Positions 35,876 to 48,587 of a DNA stretch of 64,000 nt are shown one piece after another. Position 1 is the first letter of the stretch. The number at the start of each line of letters is the position of its first letter. The stretch is from the NCBI GenBank assembly GCA_963575645.1, contig OY754469.1, positions 22,400,001 through 22,464,000 on the forward strand, in the 5' to 3' direction. A program made the translations under genes and the position numbers. This DNA is from Xanthostigma xanthostigma. Lineage: Eukaryota > Arthropoda > Insecta > Raphidioptera > Raphidiidae. The notes beneath the pieces were generated by a model. It searched no databases and was not told the DNA's origin. It saw nothing but the letters and a program-made list of their open reading frames with translations.

Positions 35876-35879
35876 AATA

Positions 35880-36732
35880 TCACTACATAGTATAAAAAAA
35901 AGTCGCTGTCTTCCTCTGTCTGTTTCTCCGCTTACTTCTAAACCACGCAACAGATTTTGAAACGGTTTCCACTAACAGAAAGAGCGATAAACTAGGAAGC
36001 TTTGTGTATATAATTTGTAAATACTTTGTATAAAATGGCTGAACTATGACGGTGTTTTGACAAACAAACCGTTTTTACACAGAAAAAACATAGTCGTTGT
36101 CTGATTCTGTCTGTTTCTCCGTTTACTTCTTCCATATATACCACGCAACGGATTTTGAAACGGTTTTCACTAATAGAAAGATCGATAAACGAGGAAGGTT
36201 TGTGTATATAATTTTGTAAATATTTTGTACAAAATATCTAAACAATGACGGTGTATTGTCAAAAAGATTTGTTTTTGTACGCTTACATGGCTAACACTGG
36301 CTAAATCTTTAGAGAAACAATGTATGAAAAAACTGTAGATCTTAAAAAGGCTTACAGAAAAGTCCGCAATCTATCTATCTCCTAAGGTACACTTACAATA
36401 ACGATTTTTACTAACTATTACAGATTAGTAAAAAACGATAGGTTATTTGCGAAGCTATTTTCTCCAATTCATTAACTGATTTTTTTGTGTTAGGTTTGTA
36501 TAAAAGAAAATTATTGCAAAATCTACCGGAAAAGTCGAAAATTTGGATGTATTTTTATATGAAAATCTCAATAAAAAAATCTGACGATCAGTTTAATAGT
36601 TCTGCTGTGTAGATGGGAAGGTCATTAGAATATTTCCAGAGAGAGTGAAACAGAGTGATAGGGAGAGAGAGAGACTATGTATTAATAAATCTTACAGTTT
36701 TGCACCCGGATGAAACCGGGATGAGCTGCTAG
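35880..36732 (+). mobile_element. Helitron-like element with internal tandem duplication
   Basis: It starts TC after A and ends GCACCCGGATGAAACCGGGA then GCTGCTAG before T. GTCGCTGTCTTCC at 35902 recurs in modified form at 36093, a duplication of about 191 bp including AGATTTTGAAACGGTTT. Confidence 0.7.
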
Positions 36733-37420
36733 TTTATTAATAAGAAAGTCATGGTGATTTGTAAGAATTGGTTAAAATCAAATTGGTAGTTTTCATTCAA
36801 AAAACTATTTAATTATAATAATTATCAAATTGCAGTTTTCTGTATTTATTTTGTTTAAAATGTGTATTATAGTTACCTACCTTGTAACATAATCCTACAA
36901 AAACAACAAAAATAGGACATTCTTTAATGTCCACTGATTTTATTTACAATAATGGTATTTTGTAAATGATACGGGAGAACAGTAAACAAAAACAACTAAT
37001 AAATTTCAGTGTTATACGGAAAAACACTACCCGATTTAACAATGTGTACCATGTTTAAGAGATAAACACAGTAACTTGTATAATAACAGGTTGTTGTGCC
37101 TGTTCTTGAAGGTCAAGGTCACTTATAACATAGGTCATGACTCATGAGTGTTACAACCAAGTTTGAGTACCAGAACTAAAGTAGGTATTAATGTGCAATA
37201 TTCATAAATCACACTTATCGTTCGTCATTTTCATGTAATATACATAATTTGCGCATAATTCAATGCCTGCTAGACAAATCCGGTTGCATCTAAAATTTCT
37301 TTAATTCACTTTTTTATATTATGTAGTGTGTAAACAGATAAGGTGTGCATATAGACCGAGAGCTACTGCACTTTTTGAAAGCTGATTGAGGCATGGGAGT
37401 GACATCCATACTAATATTTC

Positions 37421-37937
37421 GGGTGACCAACCGTCCCGGATTTTCCGGAACAGTCCCGCATTAAAGCCCCGTGTCCCGGAAAATGTACCGCATTATTATA
37501 TTTGACTCGTGTGACTATATGAACGCATTCACTTATCAGGAATGTCAGGAATGTGATCATTCAGTTACGGGTTTACTTATGTTTGTTGTAAGGTCCTTAT
37601 AACAAACACCAGCATGCGCGAAAACGAATAACCTTTTTTTAATAGTTTAACAAACATCAGCCTGTGCGGGTACGAACGAATAAAATGAAAAAAAAAGTTA
37701 TTCGTGCCCGCGCAGACTGGTGTTTGTTAAAGTTTAAACTACTAAAATAGATCATTTGTTTTCTCGAAAGCTTATATTTTTCTAAACTTAGATTACTAAT
37801 AAAAGGGTCATTCGTCTTTGTGCATGCTGATGTTTGTTATAAGAAGTAACCGAAGCTACTAAAAAAAAGGAAGTATTTTCTCAGCGAACTGAACAAACAT
37901 TTTCTACCCCGCATTGTTACGAAAAAAATGGTCACCC
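37421..37937. mobile_element. MITE with GGGTGACCA ends
   Basis: GGGTGACCA at the left and TGGTCACCC at the right. A CCCGGATTTTCCGG-type palindrome lies near the left end and AACAAACATCAGC repeats on both strands inside. It sits in a Helitron-like host (ATACTAAT before, TACTAAT and CTGTCTGTCTGTCTG after). Confidence 0.65.
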
Positions 37938-38184
37938 TACTAATTATAAATGAGAAAGTAACTGTCTGTCTGTCTGTTACGCTTTCACGGCCAAGCCGCT
38001 GGGCAGATTGTGATGAAATTTAATATAGATATAGTTTAAACTTTGCGGAAGGACATAAACTACTTTTTTTTTTCCAAAAATGAACCCCTATGTGGTTAAA
38101 CGCCTTGTCAAAAATTGAGGTTAAAAGTGGGTGTTCCGGTACTTTTAATGCGAAGTCTTGATGCGCCCAAATTGTATAATGGTA

Positions 38185-40430
38185 CACGTTTACAACTTAC
38201 AAGTTTCTCATCTGGGTCTAAATATTGTTAGGACTATTATAATTAGTGGCAAATCTAAATGAGACATTGTTTTAATACCACGAATACCAATTATATCAAC
38301 GGATTTGCCTTTTCAATTAAAAAGATTAAAATGTCCACTACAAAATTGCTTTCTTAATAACTATAAACAAAGCCTATTAATGAAGCGCTAGGGTTGCCTT
38401 GTGAAATCCAGAATTGAGGGCCGGGAGGAGCTTACTTCCGCTGCAAAATACATACACTTAATTACCTAGTTAATAATTCTCTTTGCTCGTGACATGCCAG
38501 CATAAAATTAACGCCAAATTGTAGAGTTCAAAAATCTGTATTCAAATATATTGGGTTGCCTAAGGCAATTTTGATTAAATACATTGACAACTCATCAATA
38601 AAGTTTGCTTTTTTGACTTTTTTGGAACTGTCAATTTACAAACGTATATATGTATATGTATATATTGTAACCACTCTGAAATACTTTATCAATCTTATGT
38701 TTGGCAAACTTTCGAATGCGTCTAATTATGTATATTTTGACGTTTTTAACATTTTTGGTGTGAGAAATGACGCAGGTGTTGCCTGTACCTGATTTTGATA
38801 ATTTTGCCAACATTTTTGATTAAAATTAGTATAAACTACTTGCAGGCTGTAGCGACATGTGAATAAAAGTATCATTAACGGCGGAGAAAAATATTTTAAA
38901 GAAATGACAAGTCTAGTGTTTGGTTTAAAAAAAAGGAAAAAAGTTAATTTTTGTTAGTGATTTGAGATTAACTGAGGCATTTGGTGAGATATTTCTATTA
39001 GCCGTTAATACTGTTACAGTAAAATAATATGACTTTACTGCTTTATCAAATTTATTAGAATTTAGAAGTATGTATTATACTCGTATATGTAATTTTAACT
39101 AAAGTGTGGTTATTAAACATTAGTTCAATAATAATTTATAAAATACAAACGTAGGTATGTAGAAACGAATGTTATTTATTATAAGGTTAATGTGCACCTT
39201 ATAAATTTACATATTATATATCAAAACCAAACCAAATTGAAATAGTACCAACGATTTTCAAGTTAATCGCGAGCATACAGACATATTTGAAAGGGAACTT
39301 TATAAATACTAGATACTGAATTTTACTCGAGGCTGGATTTGCCGCTAGGTTCCTTGCTAGATTTCACTACTAGTTTTCTAGCGCTGGCTTTCTTAATTGC
39401 TATTAAGTGCTCGCTTGACACGAGGCGTTCTTGCTCATACCTAGGAGCGGACCTAGCAAGAAAAATAGCCCCTGTTCCATATATTTAATACCCTCTATAT
39501 TGCTAGCAAAGATCGGGAAAAAGACTTAAACACTACGGTGCAGACATTTATACTCTGAGTCTCATGCGCATGTCCATGAATGAATGCGCGTCAGTTGCAA
39601 CATCAGTTTGCACATGAAACTAAGTTTCCTCTATTCCACTTACGCAATTGCTCCACTACAGACGCGACACGTGCGCACAACAGGTAAAGTAAAAAGAAAG
39701 AGATAGAGAAACAATAATTTGCTGACTCACTTTATGGGCCACGCTTTCATTTACGGCCACTAGCAATATAGAAGTTATTAAATATATGCCCTGTCCTAAT
39801 TTTAAAACTTATCTTGTGAGCTAGCAGGCGAGCCCGCAGTGACTTCATTTCCAGCTTCGCACCCAGCCTACCGGCCAGCAGAAGTCCAAGAAGTGTTTTT
39901 AGCAGCGTTTCTACCCTCGTGTGCAGCGGCCTTTAGTTTCGGTCGATTTTGACAAAAACCTTTCTGACTTGATCGCAGCGATAATCTATTGCTGACGACT
40001 TTTAAAGTATTATATGAATAGTGCTAAATTATTCCCGACATTTTACAGGTACAAAGTGAATTAGGTACCTGTTGTATGTATTACTTCAGTAAATGATTGC
40101 TAAATGTGAGGAGCGACTTCTTCACCTGGTTTCAGTATCAGTAGAAATCGGTCTTCCCCTTCTCAACTAGTGCTACCAAAGAAAAAAACAGACGGACTAA
40201 TTAATTATGAAACATAATTTCCGATACTAAAGTCCAGACAAAAAAAAATGGAGGTTCTATTATAATTTTCTATATTGCAATAGAATGCATAAAAAAACCG
40301 GCTATGTACAAATAACACTTATAAAAAAATGTTCGTTCGGAATGCCGCATTAGTCTTCCGTATACATATTATATCTCTTATAAATAGATAATTAATTGTT
40401 TTATTTTTGTTTATACAAATAATAGTTACG
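38185..40430. other. Intergenic DNA, no gene
   Basis: The frames at 38556-38813 on both strands have no domain. A MITE-like piece at about 39330-39935 carries GCTAG-rich blocks and ends CTCGTGTGCAGCGGCC, related to 1957 and 30110. Confidence 0.4.
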
Positions 40431-41158
40431 TCAACCGATGTCAACAATATATTATAGCGGAGAACCAGTGACGTTTTTTGGTTAAGGTGTTTCAGCAAGC
40501 TTGAAAATCATTTTAAGGACCCTGCACAAATGCGTTGAGTAGATAATGGCAGGTTTATATTTGAGTGCGGCAAGATATAGTGGCCTCTTACCAGGACCGA
40601 TCCTAGGATGTCGGCCGCCTGCTAGGATCGGCCTTGCTCCTTACACTCGAAGGATGAAGAACTAAGTAACCCAAAGTATTTCAGCAAGTCTAATTTTTTA
40701 ACGTGTAAATTTGAAATTATTTTATTTTATATTATTAAAAAAATATAGTTATACTGGAAAATTGCTGTAAGACTATAATAAAATTTCATTAAAAATAGTC
40801 GCATTAAAAGATTCCTACCTATCAAGCACGACTAGCACAGTACGAATCAGAAAAGCCTGTTCGTGAAGATGTTTTTTTAACGGAGTAGCTCACATTAGAC
40901 CAGCACCCGCAACTATCAGCCAGCAACAACCGTCAGGCGGTCGTCTGTAATTTCTATCTAGCCGAGTTGGACCGATCTTGTGTGCTATGTGTCGCTTTCA
41001 TTACTTAATTTGCATTGATAAAACTACATGAAAACACTAAAATGTCAGTCACACACGAAACCTATGCACATAAAGTTGCTGGACTATGCTGGTTTGGACC
41101 CAGCTGCATTTTTTATTCCCATAAGGTTTCTGAAAAAGATTATATAGAGTCATCTATA

Positions 41159-41540
41159 CAGGATGTGCCATTTTAAAGTAGCCACCCTTATATCTCCATT
41201 TCAGACCGTGCCGCCTCCCCCTGGTATGTCTTGGGTAATGCTAATGCCAGCGGTAAAAAACGATTATTACCACAATAAGAACGGCACAAATCGAAAAATG
41301 GTTGAGACATTTTTTATAGAATTTTTTCTCTTCTATCGAATGGGCTAATAAAATATAAAGGTTTCCGCTTTAAAAAACAATTTTAATATGCGTAGCTCTG
41401 AAGTGGCGCCATCGATCGGGATGTTTATGTCTGCATATTATTTCCTGCTCCGAACTAAGCAACTTTTATTTGGAGAATTTTTTTCTATCTTCACAAATAA
41501 CGAAGATATAAGGGTGGCTACTTTAAAATGGGACACCGTG
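41159..41540. mobile_element. Tc1/mariner-type MITE
   Basis: CAGGATGTGCCATTTTAAAG and the reversed right end CACGGTGTCCCATTTTAAAG form inverted repeats of about 40 bp, flanked by TA on both sides. The element is 382 bp, non-coding. Confidence 0.85.
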
Positions 41541-41886
41541 TATATATAAAATTCTCGTGTCATAATTTTGGCTGCGCTAATCTCTGAAACCACTAAACCG
41601 ATTTTAATGAAATTTTGTAAATATGTCTTGCTTGCTGCAACTTACGCTATAGGATAGTTTTTATTAAATAATATGTACCTACAAAAATACGGTGTTTTCT
41701 CAAAAAAAAAAAAAAACGTTTTAGTAACATGTAACGACATCTGATAGAATTTACTCAAAGCTATTATTTCAAAAGCAAATTTAGTAGAATATGCTCAAAG
41801 CTATTAGTTTAGACGCCGGGCCGCAAGTGAAATACATTTTTCGGAATTATATCTATACCCGGGTGAACCGGGACGGACTGGTAGTA
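41541..41886 (+). mobile_element. Helitron-like element, second family, copy 2
   Basis: ATTCTCGTGTCATAATTT at the start, AAACCACTAAACCGATTTT, and an end CCCGGGTGAACCGGGACGG, shared with 6279-6945. Confidence 0.55.
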
Positions 41887-42369
41887 GACTATAAAAATTG
41901 TAGATTGCATTTTTTGAATCAGAGGAATTAATTTTTGTATCTTTTGAGATGTGTGTCATTTGACGACTATAGATAGATGATGAACAGTCGTTAATAAAAG
42001 TCTAACATTTTTTTGACAAATATAAGAAAAATAAGAAAGGTAAAACAATTAGCATGTGCGTAAATGGCCATATCCTCCATTAACACCATAAAAAATGAAT
42101 TTTGAAAATTCCCAATGTACAAACATAACAATGGCGAAATCTAGGTTTCTAATTCAGTTATATAAACGAAAATAGACATTTTTTTAAATAAAAAAAATTG
42201 GTTGTCTGTAAAGTCGGTTTACGGACGATAGTTTTACGTGATAACGTATTCCGTAATACATAACCTAAATTTATATAATAATTACAATAATTCGAATCTA
42301 TGATATTGCATCTTTCGCTTCAAATTTAGGTAAATTTTATTAAGTAGAATAATAAAACACTATAAAAAG

Positions 42370-43287
42370 TACACTATTATTATATAAAAAACAACTATGG
42401 CATGTATCTCTTTTGCGCATGCGCCGATTTTCCCCAAAAAATTTACAAAAATTTCTAGTAAAAATAGAAAGAGTAAAAACCGTTTTAAAAACTATATTAT
42501 TATTATATAATTATAACATCATTATAAGAGATATATTCTTTTACGCATGCGCCGATGTTCCCCAAAAACAATAGGCCACTTCATATTTGCATATTCATAT
42601 ATATAAAAATTGGTTGTCTGTAAAGTCGGTTTACGGACGATAGTTTTACGTGATAACGTATTCCGTAATACATAACCTAAACCTCCCAAAATTTGGTTTC
42701 AATCCGCTTATCCTTGGTGTCGGAATGATAAGAAATGTCAAAAGTGACGTTTGCAACTTACAAAGTATTATGTTCTAATAATAATTAGTTATTCCAATAG
42801 TTAACTTAGAAGGCTTTGCTTTTCACAAAATACTAATGTCAAAAAATAAACATTAGAAATGCAGCCGTTTTCATGTTAAGACAAGACATACGTTATTTTC
42901 TAATTTCCATGTACGGCAAACAAAGACGACCGACTGCGTCGCGCGCGCGCCATGCAATAGACAACAATGCATTTATACAGCTATTTTTCTATATAAATTT
43001 GTATAAAATATTTTTCTATATAAATTTGTATAAAAAAACTGTTTAGGCAAATTCTGTTATACGAAATCTATGTAAAATGTTCTCCTCTTTCGTTTAAGAC
43101 TGGTTTCAAACCGATCTGATTTAAATTGAGCGAGAAATTAGCAAAAAACGTTACGCGTTAGGAACGTTAGGCGTTATGCGTTATGCGTTACGCGTTACGA
43201 ACGTTACACTTTTTCGAACATGCAGCCGGTGTTTTATCAATTTATAAGATTGGTGATTCATCAATTTATAAGACGTTATCACGTCAA
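42370..43287. mobile_element. Mosaic element: reversed minisatellite next to a GGTTGTCTG copy
   Basis: At 42410-42560 two reversed units carry GCGCATGCGCCG or ACGCATGCGCCG. From 42609 a full GGTTGTCTG element runs to GACGTTATCACGTCAA at 43287. A partial copy of its start is at 42197-42269. Confidence 0.7.
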
Positions 43288-43797
43288 AAAATAATGCACT
43301 CGTTTTAAAAAAGGCGCCTTCTCACACTTGTTACGCAACACACTATAACCTTTTCCAGAAAAGGTTCTAGCATCCTTGATCTAGGTAAACATATAAATGC
43401 ATATTAACGCGTATAATATAAAAAACCGGTTTCAATTCAACACTATTATGTTTGGTTTCAGTCCATTAAATTAAATCTAGGTATCATGGAAGCAGAACTA
43501 AGGGGGTCAAAAGGAACACGTCCCCAGTTTGCGTTATGTCGTCTGACAAAAATTTATGTAAAAAATAAAAAACCGTACAACAATATCCAGTGCAGAAATT
43601 AATTGATTACGAAAACCTGCGGATAATCAATTATTTACTATCGAAAATATTGGTAAAGAAAATCAATGAGTTTTTAAACTAGATACATTGGGACCTATTT
43701 GTTCTGGACCATAGGCAGACGTAGTATATAGGCTAATTTATATGGTATTTTTTTGGAATGATCTTATGAAAAAATTCCAGCCAAATGGGCGACAGGA

Positions 43798-44393
43798 CCA
43801 TTCCAACTTCAAAAATGTTTACATTTGATTAAAATAAAGAAAATACAATATCTTATATCGCGTGTAAAGTATTCAATATGATATTTGCTAATCGTTGCCA
43901 TGGTTACCTACATAATATGTTCCACGTCATATTAATATTAATCAAAACATGCCGAACTTGTTTGTTTCTGACAGATCCATAAAACAAAAGAGCGGCTTTT
44001 TTTTTTATTTTGGAAATATTTCCGAAACTATAAAGTTTAGAAAAAAAATGTTTTAACGAAACTTTCTTGAAAAAATAAATAAAATAATAGGCCGTTATGA
44101 AAAGTATACCATTATTATATAAAAAACACCGTTATAGCAAATATCTCTTCTGCGCATGCGCCGATTTTCCCCAAAAACAATAGGGCTCTTCATATTTGCA
44201 TACCAAACATCCTCCCAAAATTTGGATTCGATCCGCTTATCCGTTTGACATGTATCGTGTTCACAGACAAACAGACGCACAGAGATATGTTTTTTGGATT
44301 AAGGGGATCTCAAAACGGAAAGATATTGTAAAATTTTTGAAAAGTGATTTTTGACCTAAACTAGTACCATTCCCCACTTGTGGGTTGGAATGG
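43798..44393. mobile_element. Mosaic element with CCATTCCAAC ends
   Basis: CCATTCCAACTTCAAAAATG at the left and GGGTTGGAATGG at the right. Inside lie GCGCATGCGCCGATTTTCCC and CCTCCCAAAATTTGG, the shared core in reverse orientation. Confidence 0.6.
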
Positions 44394-44569
44394 TAAAATT
44401 GTCGCTTATAAAGACAAGACAAGATAAAAAAAATTTCAAAATATAAGTGAAATAAAGTGAAAATAGATAATGTTCGGTGAACATATTTAAGCGAAGAAAT
44501 TGGGTTATCGCCTTTTATTATTTGAAAGAAAAATTGTAAAATATCGTAACAAACAACACAGTGCAAACA

Positions 44570-46190
44570 TTTAATGAAACTGTATTGAAAATATCAAAAG
44601 CATTATTTTGACTACAGATTTTTGCATTGTGGCCAGTATTTTTTGTCTCGCAGTGGGACCCTATTAATGATACTCGCGTGACTGTGGGACGTCTGATCTA
44701 ATGTCTATTAAATAATAATAGCCACTTCTATAATTTCTACACAAGAAGGGCAATGGAAAACATTCAGGTTTTGAAGTCGAAAATTCTATTTAAAATTTCC
44801 ACGACAAAGTTGTCCATCACCACTGTTTTTTCATATGAAAACAACAAGTTTTTTGATAAAATTCACATATTATGTTTTTAATCATAACTATACTTTGTCA
44901 GAAAAAAAAATTACTAATCAAGTTTACCAATTAGAAAACATTCCTTTATACATTTTCAGTTGATTTTTAACCACAAAAAATACAAATCTCTTTCTAAAAA
45001 ATGGAAGCATGGTGATGGGGTCGAAAAACTATGTTTGTGATAAGGTCACATTCTGATTACCTATACTAGGTTTTCCACATAGAAGCTGTGTAGATGTGTG
45101 TCTACGAAATTTTCTTCACAATAGCTTTTGCATAGTTCCACTCTCAGTAGTAACTCCATAACTATTACTTTCGGTGCCAATCGGGTCAGTGGTATTGAAA
45201 ATGTGAGCACTTTTGAGAATAGTTTTTATCTAAAACAATATCGTCAATGTATCCAACACGAGTTTTGGGATTTCTCTGAAATTTTAATATATAAAATTAT
45301 TTTAAAATAATTGTGTATACCTATAATCTATATTTTAAGGGTTATACTCATAATGTAAACAAAAAAACGGAATCCTTATAGAATGACTTTGTTGTCCGTT
45401 AAAACCCTTTTTCTCAGGAACGGCTAGATGTATCAAGTTGAAATGAATATCAACCTCACGGTCTTGCAAAAATCAGGTTTCTAACGCACCGCAATAAAAA
45501 GATACTGGTTCACTTATCAAAACCTACAGGGTGTTTAGCATCTTGAATTTTGACACGAAGTAAGTAAAAGAAGAAATCATCAATTACAAATTCAATATGA
45601 CATTATTATTTGACAAACTTAATTTTTCACGATCTTTCATGGATTATTGAAACACAATAATGGGGTCAAATGATTTATTCGTATTTTTCGTTTTTAGAAA
45701 TATCAATAACTAAGAAAGTTATAATTAATTCAAAATTGATCACCTATCGAACAAGGACACCACGCCTTGTTCGATCTGCAGTCTACGTACAAGCAAAAGA
45801 AGGTTCAGTAGGTACATGGCATACCTATAAAAGTAAATTCGTTACTAAGCTAGGTACTGAATTTTTATAAACTTAATAATATGGCAGATACATTTTTGCA
45901 TAGATAAAGATAGAAATGTATTATCATGAAGCTATGAATACATAGCATCCCAGTCTTTTGACGTCATTTACGAAATTGGCGGGTTCTGAATATGGGCATT
46001 AAACATACTTTGATACAAAAACGATAGTAGCTATATTGTTTTGCCCTCGAGCAAGAAAATTTATGTACGTCTATGAAAAATTCAGTTTCTTATGAGTTTA
46101 AAAAAAACAGTGAGAAATAAAAATAATGTCTTGATTGTAAGTTTAGAGTAAGATAGGGGAAATTCCTTTAACAAGCGAATCATATGTTTA
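44570..46190. other. Spacer before gene 4
   Basis: No gene was recognised. The frames at 45128 and 45670 are short and without domains. Confidence 0.4.
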
Positions 46191-46198
46191 GTTTCATA

Positions 46199-46206
46199 TA
46201 TAAAAG
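46199..46206 (+). promoter_or_regulatory. TATA box of gene 4
   Basis: TATAAAAG, inside TATATAAAAG starting at 46197, lies 136 bases before the start codon at 46335. It is the same octamer as in gene 3, consistent with a pair of tissue-specific structural genes of like promoter type. Confidence 0.6.
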
Positions 46207-46334
46207 CAGGAAAAATTCACTTGCTTGTTATTATTAATTTCTGAGATTAAAAAAAGACAAGTGCGTATTTTCTTTTATACTTTGTTTACAAAATTAACTT
46301 CGGTGATTATTGTTCGTCATATCGTGTTAAAAAT

Positions 46335-46343
46335 ATGAATTCG
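46335..46343 (+). CDS. Gene 4, first coding exon (MNS)
   Basis: ATG AAT TCG is followed by the donor GTATGTCT. It ends in phase 0, like the first exon of gene 3. The intron to 48034 is about 1.7 kb and contains a deleted mosaic repeat copy (47754-47945) and a separate small open frame with a signal-peptide-like start (47134-47343). Confidence 0.7.
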
Positions 46344-47133
46344 GTATGTCTTTCTTATTTTTTTTTATAAAATTTTTGTCGATGGTACACCTATATATTA
46401 TAAATTTCGTGTTGATTATATTTAAAGGACCTATGCAAAAATGCATATGCATTTATTTTAAAAATATGCATTCTTAATTCTATTTATGTATTTATCTTAT
46501 ACACAGTAATTTTTTTATTGGAGAAATATCAACTAGCAATAAACATGTCTTTAGCATAAAACAAAATTTACATATTCTATGTTCATTTTTATTTGCTTAA
46601 TTTTCTTGTACCAATAATAAATTATTATTTTTATAACCGTATATATGTATGGGTACATGTTTATTTACTTTATGGTAAAATAACAACATTATTTTGTCCA
46701 GATGATAAAATATAAACAAATCACAAAATTTAATATGTATATCTATTGTCTATAAGGTATATTTTTAATTAAATTTCAAAAGAAGCTTCCAATTTTTTTA
46801 ATTACTTGAAAATATTAAATTAAATTATCCTTTATTAAAAGAAATTTCCTGCACAAATTGAAAATTCAGTAAAATAATAATAATAATTTCTAAAATTATG
46901 TTTTTAATTCATTAATTATAATTTATAAGCTGATATTTCTAAAAATGCAACCGAAGTAAACTGACAGTGAAAATTTATGTTTTAATTACTCGTAGGCCTA
47001 TTGCAATATACGCTTATAAACAAAAAAGGTATATTAATATAATTATAGATGATTTGGATAATAATAAATTTTATCTCAATAGCATTAAACATTGCAAATT
47101 TTAAATTTCAATTATTCAGGGACAATTGAAGTT

Positions 47134-47343
47134 ATGTTTGGAATCTGTTTGTTGTGGGCGGCCGGTCTGTGTTGTGTTTTTAGTGATAATTTTTGTTATG
47201 ATAATTTTAATGATTTTTTGGAGAAAATGGAAACTATTCTGAAGATGGATTGGTATGTCCGAAAGCGCTTAATAAATAAAATTTTTTTGGAAAGGATTTC
47301 TTCTTATTTTCATCTGAAATTTCCAAATGTATGGCGTAATTAA
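47134..47343 (+). CDS. Possible small secreted protein inside intron 1 of gene 4
   Basis: The open frame starts MFGICLLWAAGLCCVFS, a good signal-peptide shape, followed by a Cys/Asn/Asp/Phe-rich start (DNFCYDNFNDF) and a basic, aromatic C-terminus ending FPNVWRN, 69 residues in all. An acceptor-like TTCAATTATTCAG lies 14 bases before the ATG. Splicing from the gene 4 first exon to that acceptor would give a different frame, so this would need its own start. No family is recognised. It may be an alternative transcript, a nested gene, or a chance frame in AT-rich DNA. Confidence 0.3.
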   Translation: MFGICLLWAAGLCCVFSDNFCYDNFNDFLEKMETILKMDWYVRKRLINKIFLERISSYFHLKFPNVWRN

Positions 47344-47753
47344 AAAATTAAAAAAATTAAAAAAGGTATATTTATCTTTTGTTGTAAAAACAATATTTTA
47401 TAATTTTTATTATAAAAAGTGGAAATTTCGTGATTTTTATCTGACTATTGAACTTGATATTCTAACGGAAATAACAAATTGTCAATTTTGTTTTGTCAAA
47501 TATTAATGTGAAAACAAGCAAAACAAAAAATTCTTCTTATTCTCTTAACAATTAACATTCAGTTACAAAGATTTCTCTTTATAATTTAACAACATGTCAT
47601 TAATCAATTAATTAATTAAATAGGTGCATCTTTTTTCTTTTTTTGACAATTTTGTAATCTGTTTACTATACATACCAATAAACCATTCTAATTATTAAAT
47701 TAGTGGGAGTTGTGGGCTGCTCATTAAGAAACGAGAATTTTATTACGTTTTGT

Positions 47754-47945
47754 TTGACGTGATAACGTCTTATAAATTGATGAAACACCGGCTGCATGCA
47801 CGAAAAAGTGTCACGTTCCGAAATGTGTCACGTTCCGCCTGACAGCTACTAAAATTTAGGATATGTATTATTAAATATGATATTCGAGCGGAATACGTTA
47901 TCACGTAGAACTATCGTCCGTAAACCGACTTTACAGACAACCAAT
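47754..47945 (-). mobile_element. Deleted GGTTGTCTG element in the intron of gene 4
   Basis: Both ends of the mosaic family are present (TTGACGTGATAACGT and CTTTACAGACAACCAAT), but only about 190 bp remain. Confidence 0.7.
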
Positions 47946-48034
47946 TTTTTAATTTATCTAGGGAGCGAAATTAACATGAACATTAAATTTTGATATCAAT
48001 TAAAACAAAAGTTGACAAAGATTTTTTTTTGCAG

Positions 48035-48253
48035 AAAGCATTTATCGTATTTATTATGACGTGCCTGTTGTTAGCCGTTGGGTATGTTTCAACGCAGTAT
48101 TACGGCGGTAGACGTGGTGGATACGGCGGACGAGGGTATGGCGGATATGGACGTGGATGGTATGGAGGCTATAGGGGCTATGGTGGATACGGTGGACGGG
48201 GGTATGGTGGCTACGGTGGACGAGGATATGGCGGATATGGATATTACGGTTAA
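48035..48253 (+). CDS. Gene 4, main exon: secreted Gly/Tyr-rich (GYG repeat) protein
   Basis: The acceptor TTTTTTTTTGCAG leads into KAFIVFIMTCLLLAVGYVST, the hydrophobic part of a signal peptide begun by MNS. The mature part is about 50 residues made of GGYGG, RGYGGYG and similar units (QYYGGRRGGYGGRG, GYGGRGYGGYG twice), ending GYGYYG then TAA. The whole protein is 75 residues. Short secreted GYG-rich proteins in arthropods include glycine-rich cuticle components, eggshell proteins and some antimicrobial peptides; the sequence alone does not choose between them. Tyr could allow dityrosine cross-links (inference). An AATAAA lies at 48421. Confidence 0.85.
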   Translation, partial: KAFIVFIMTCLLLAVGYVSTQYYGGRRGGYGGRGYGGYGRGWYGGYRGYGGYGGRGYGGYGGRGYGGYGYYG

Positions 48254-48587
48254 GAAATTAATTTTCCACGAATGCGTAGATAGATATTGCAGAAAGAGGT
48301 GTAGGTACCTACTACTGATAATTCATAGTAAATCATGTTGTGGATTAGGTACTATTATATTATAATAATATTTATTATTGTTTATATCAAGGTTAGTTGG
48401 ATAGGATTAAAAAGTGTAAAAATAAAAGATTTTTTAAAGTTCCTGAATAATTTTATACCTCAGAATTTTTGTTTGTATTTTATCCAACGAAAAAAATTCT
48501 ATAGAATCGTTTTAATTTTAGAATATATTACAAATGTATATAGTCCTAATATTATATAATTTATCGATTACATAATATTATTATATA

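Noticed and set aside
48078..48365. 95-codon frame overlapping gene 4 in the +1 frame
   Set aside because: A shifted reading of the Gly/Tyr repeats (Met/Ala/Asp-rich), without a signal peptide.
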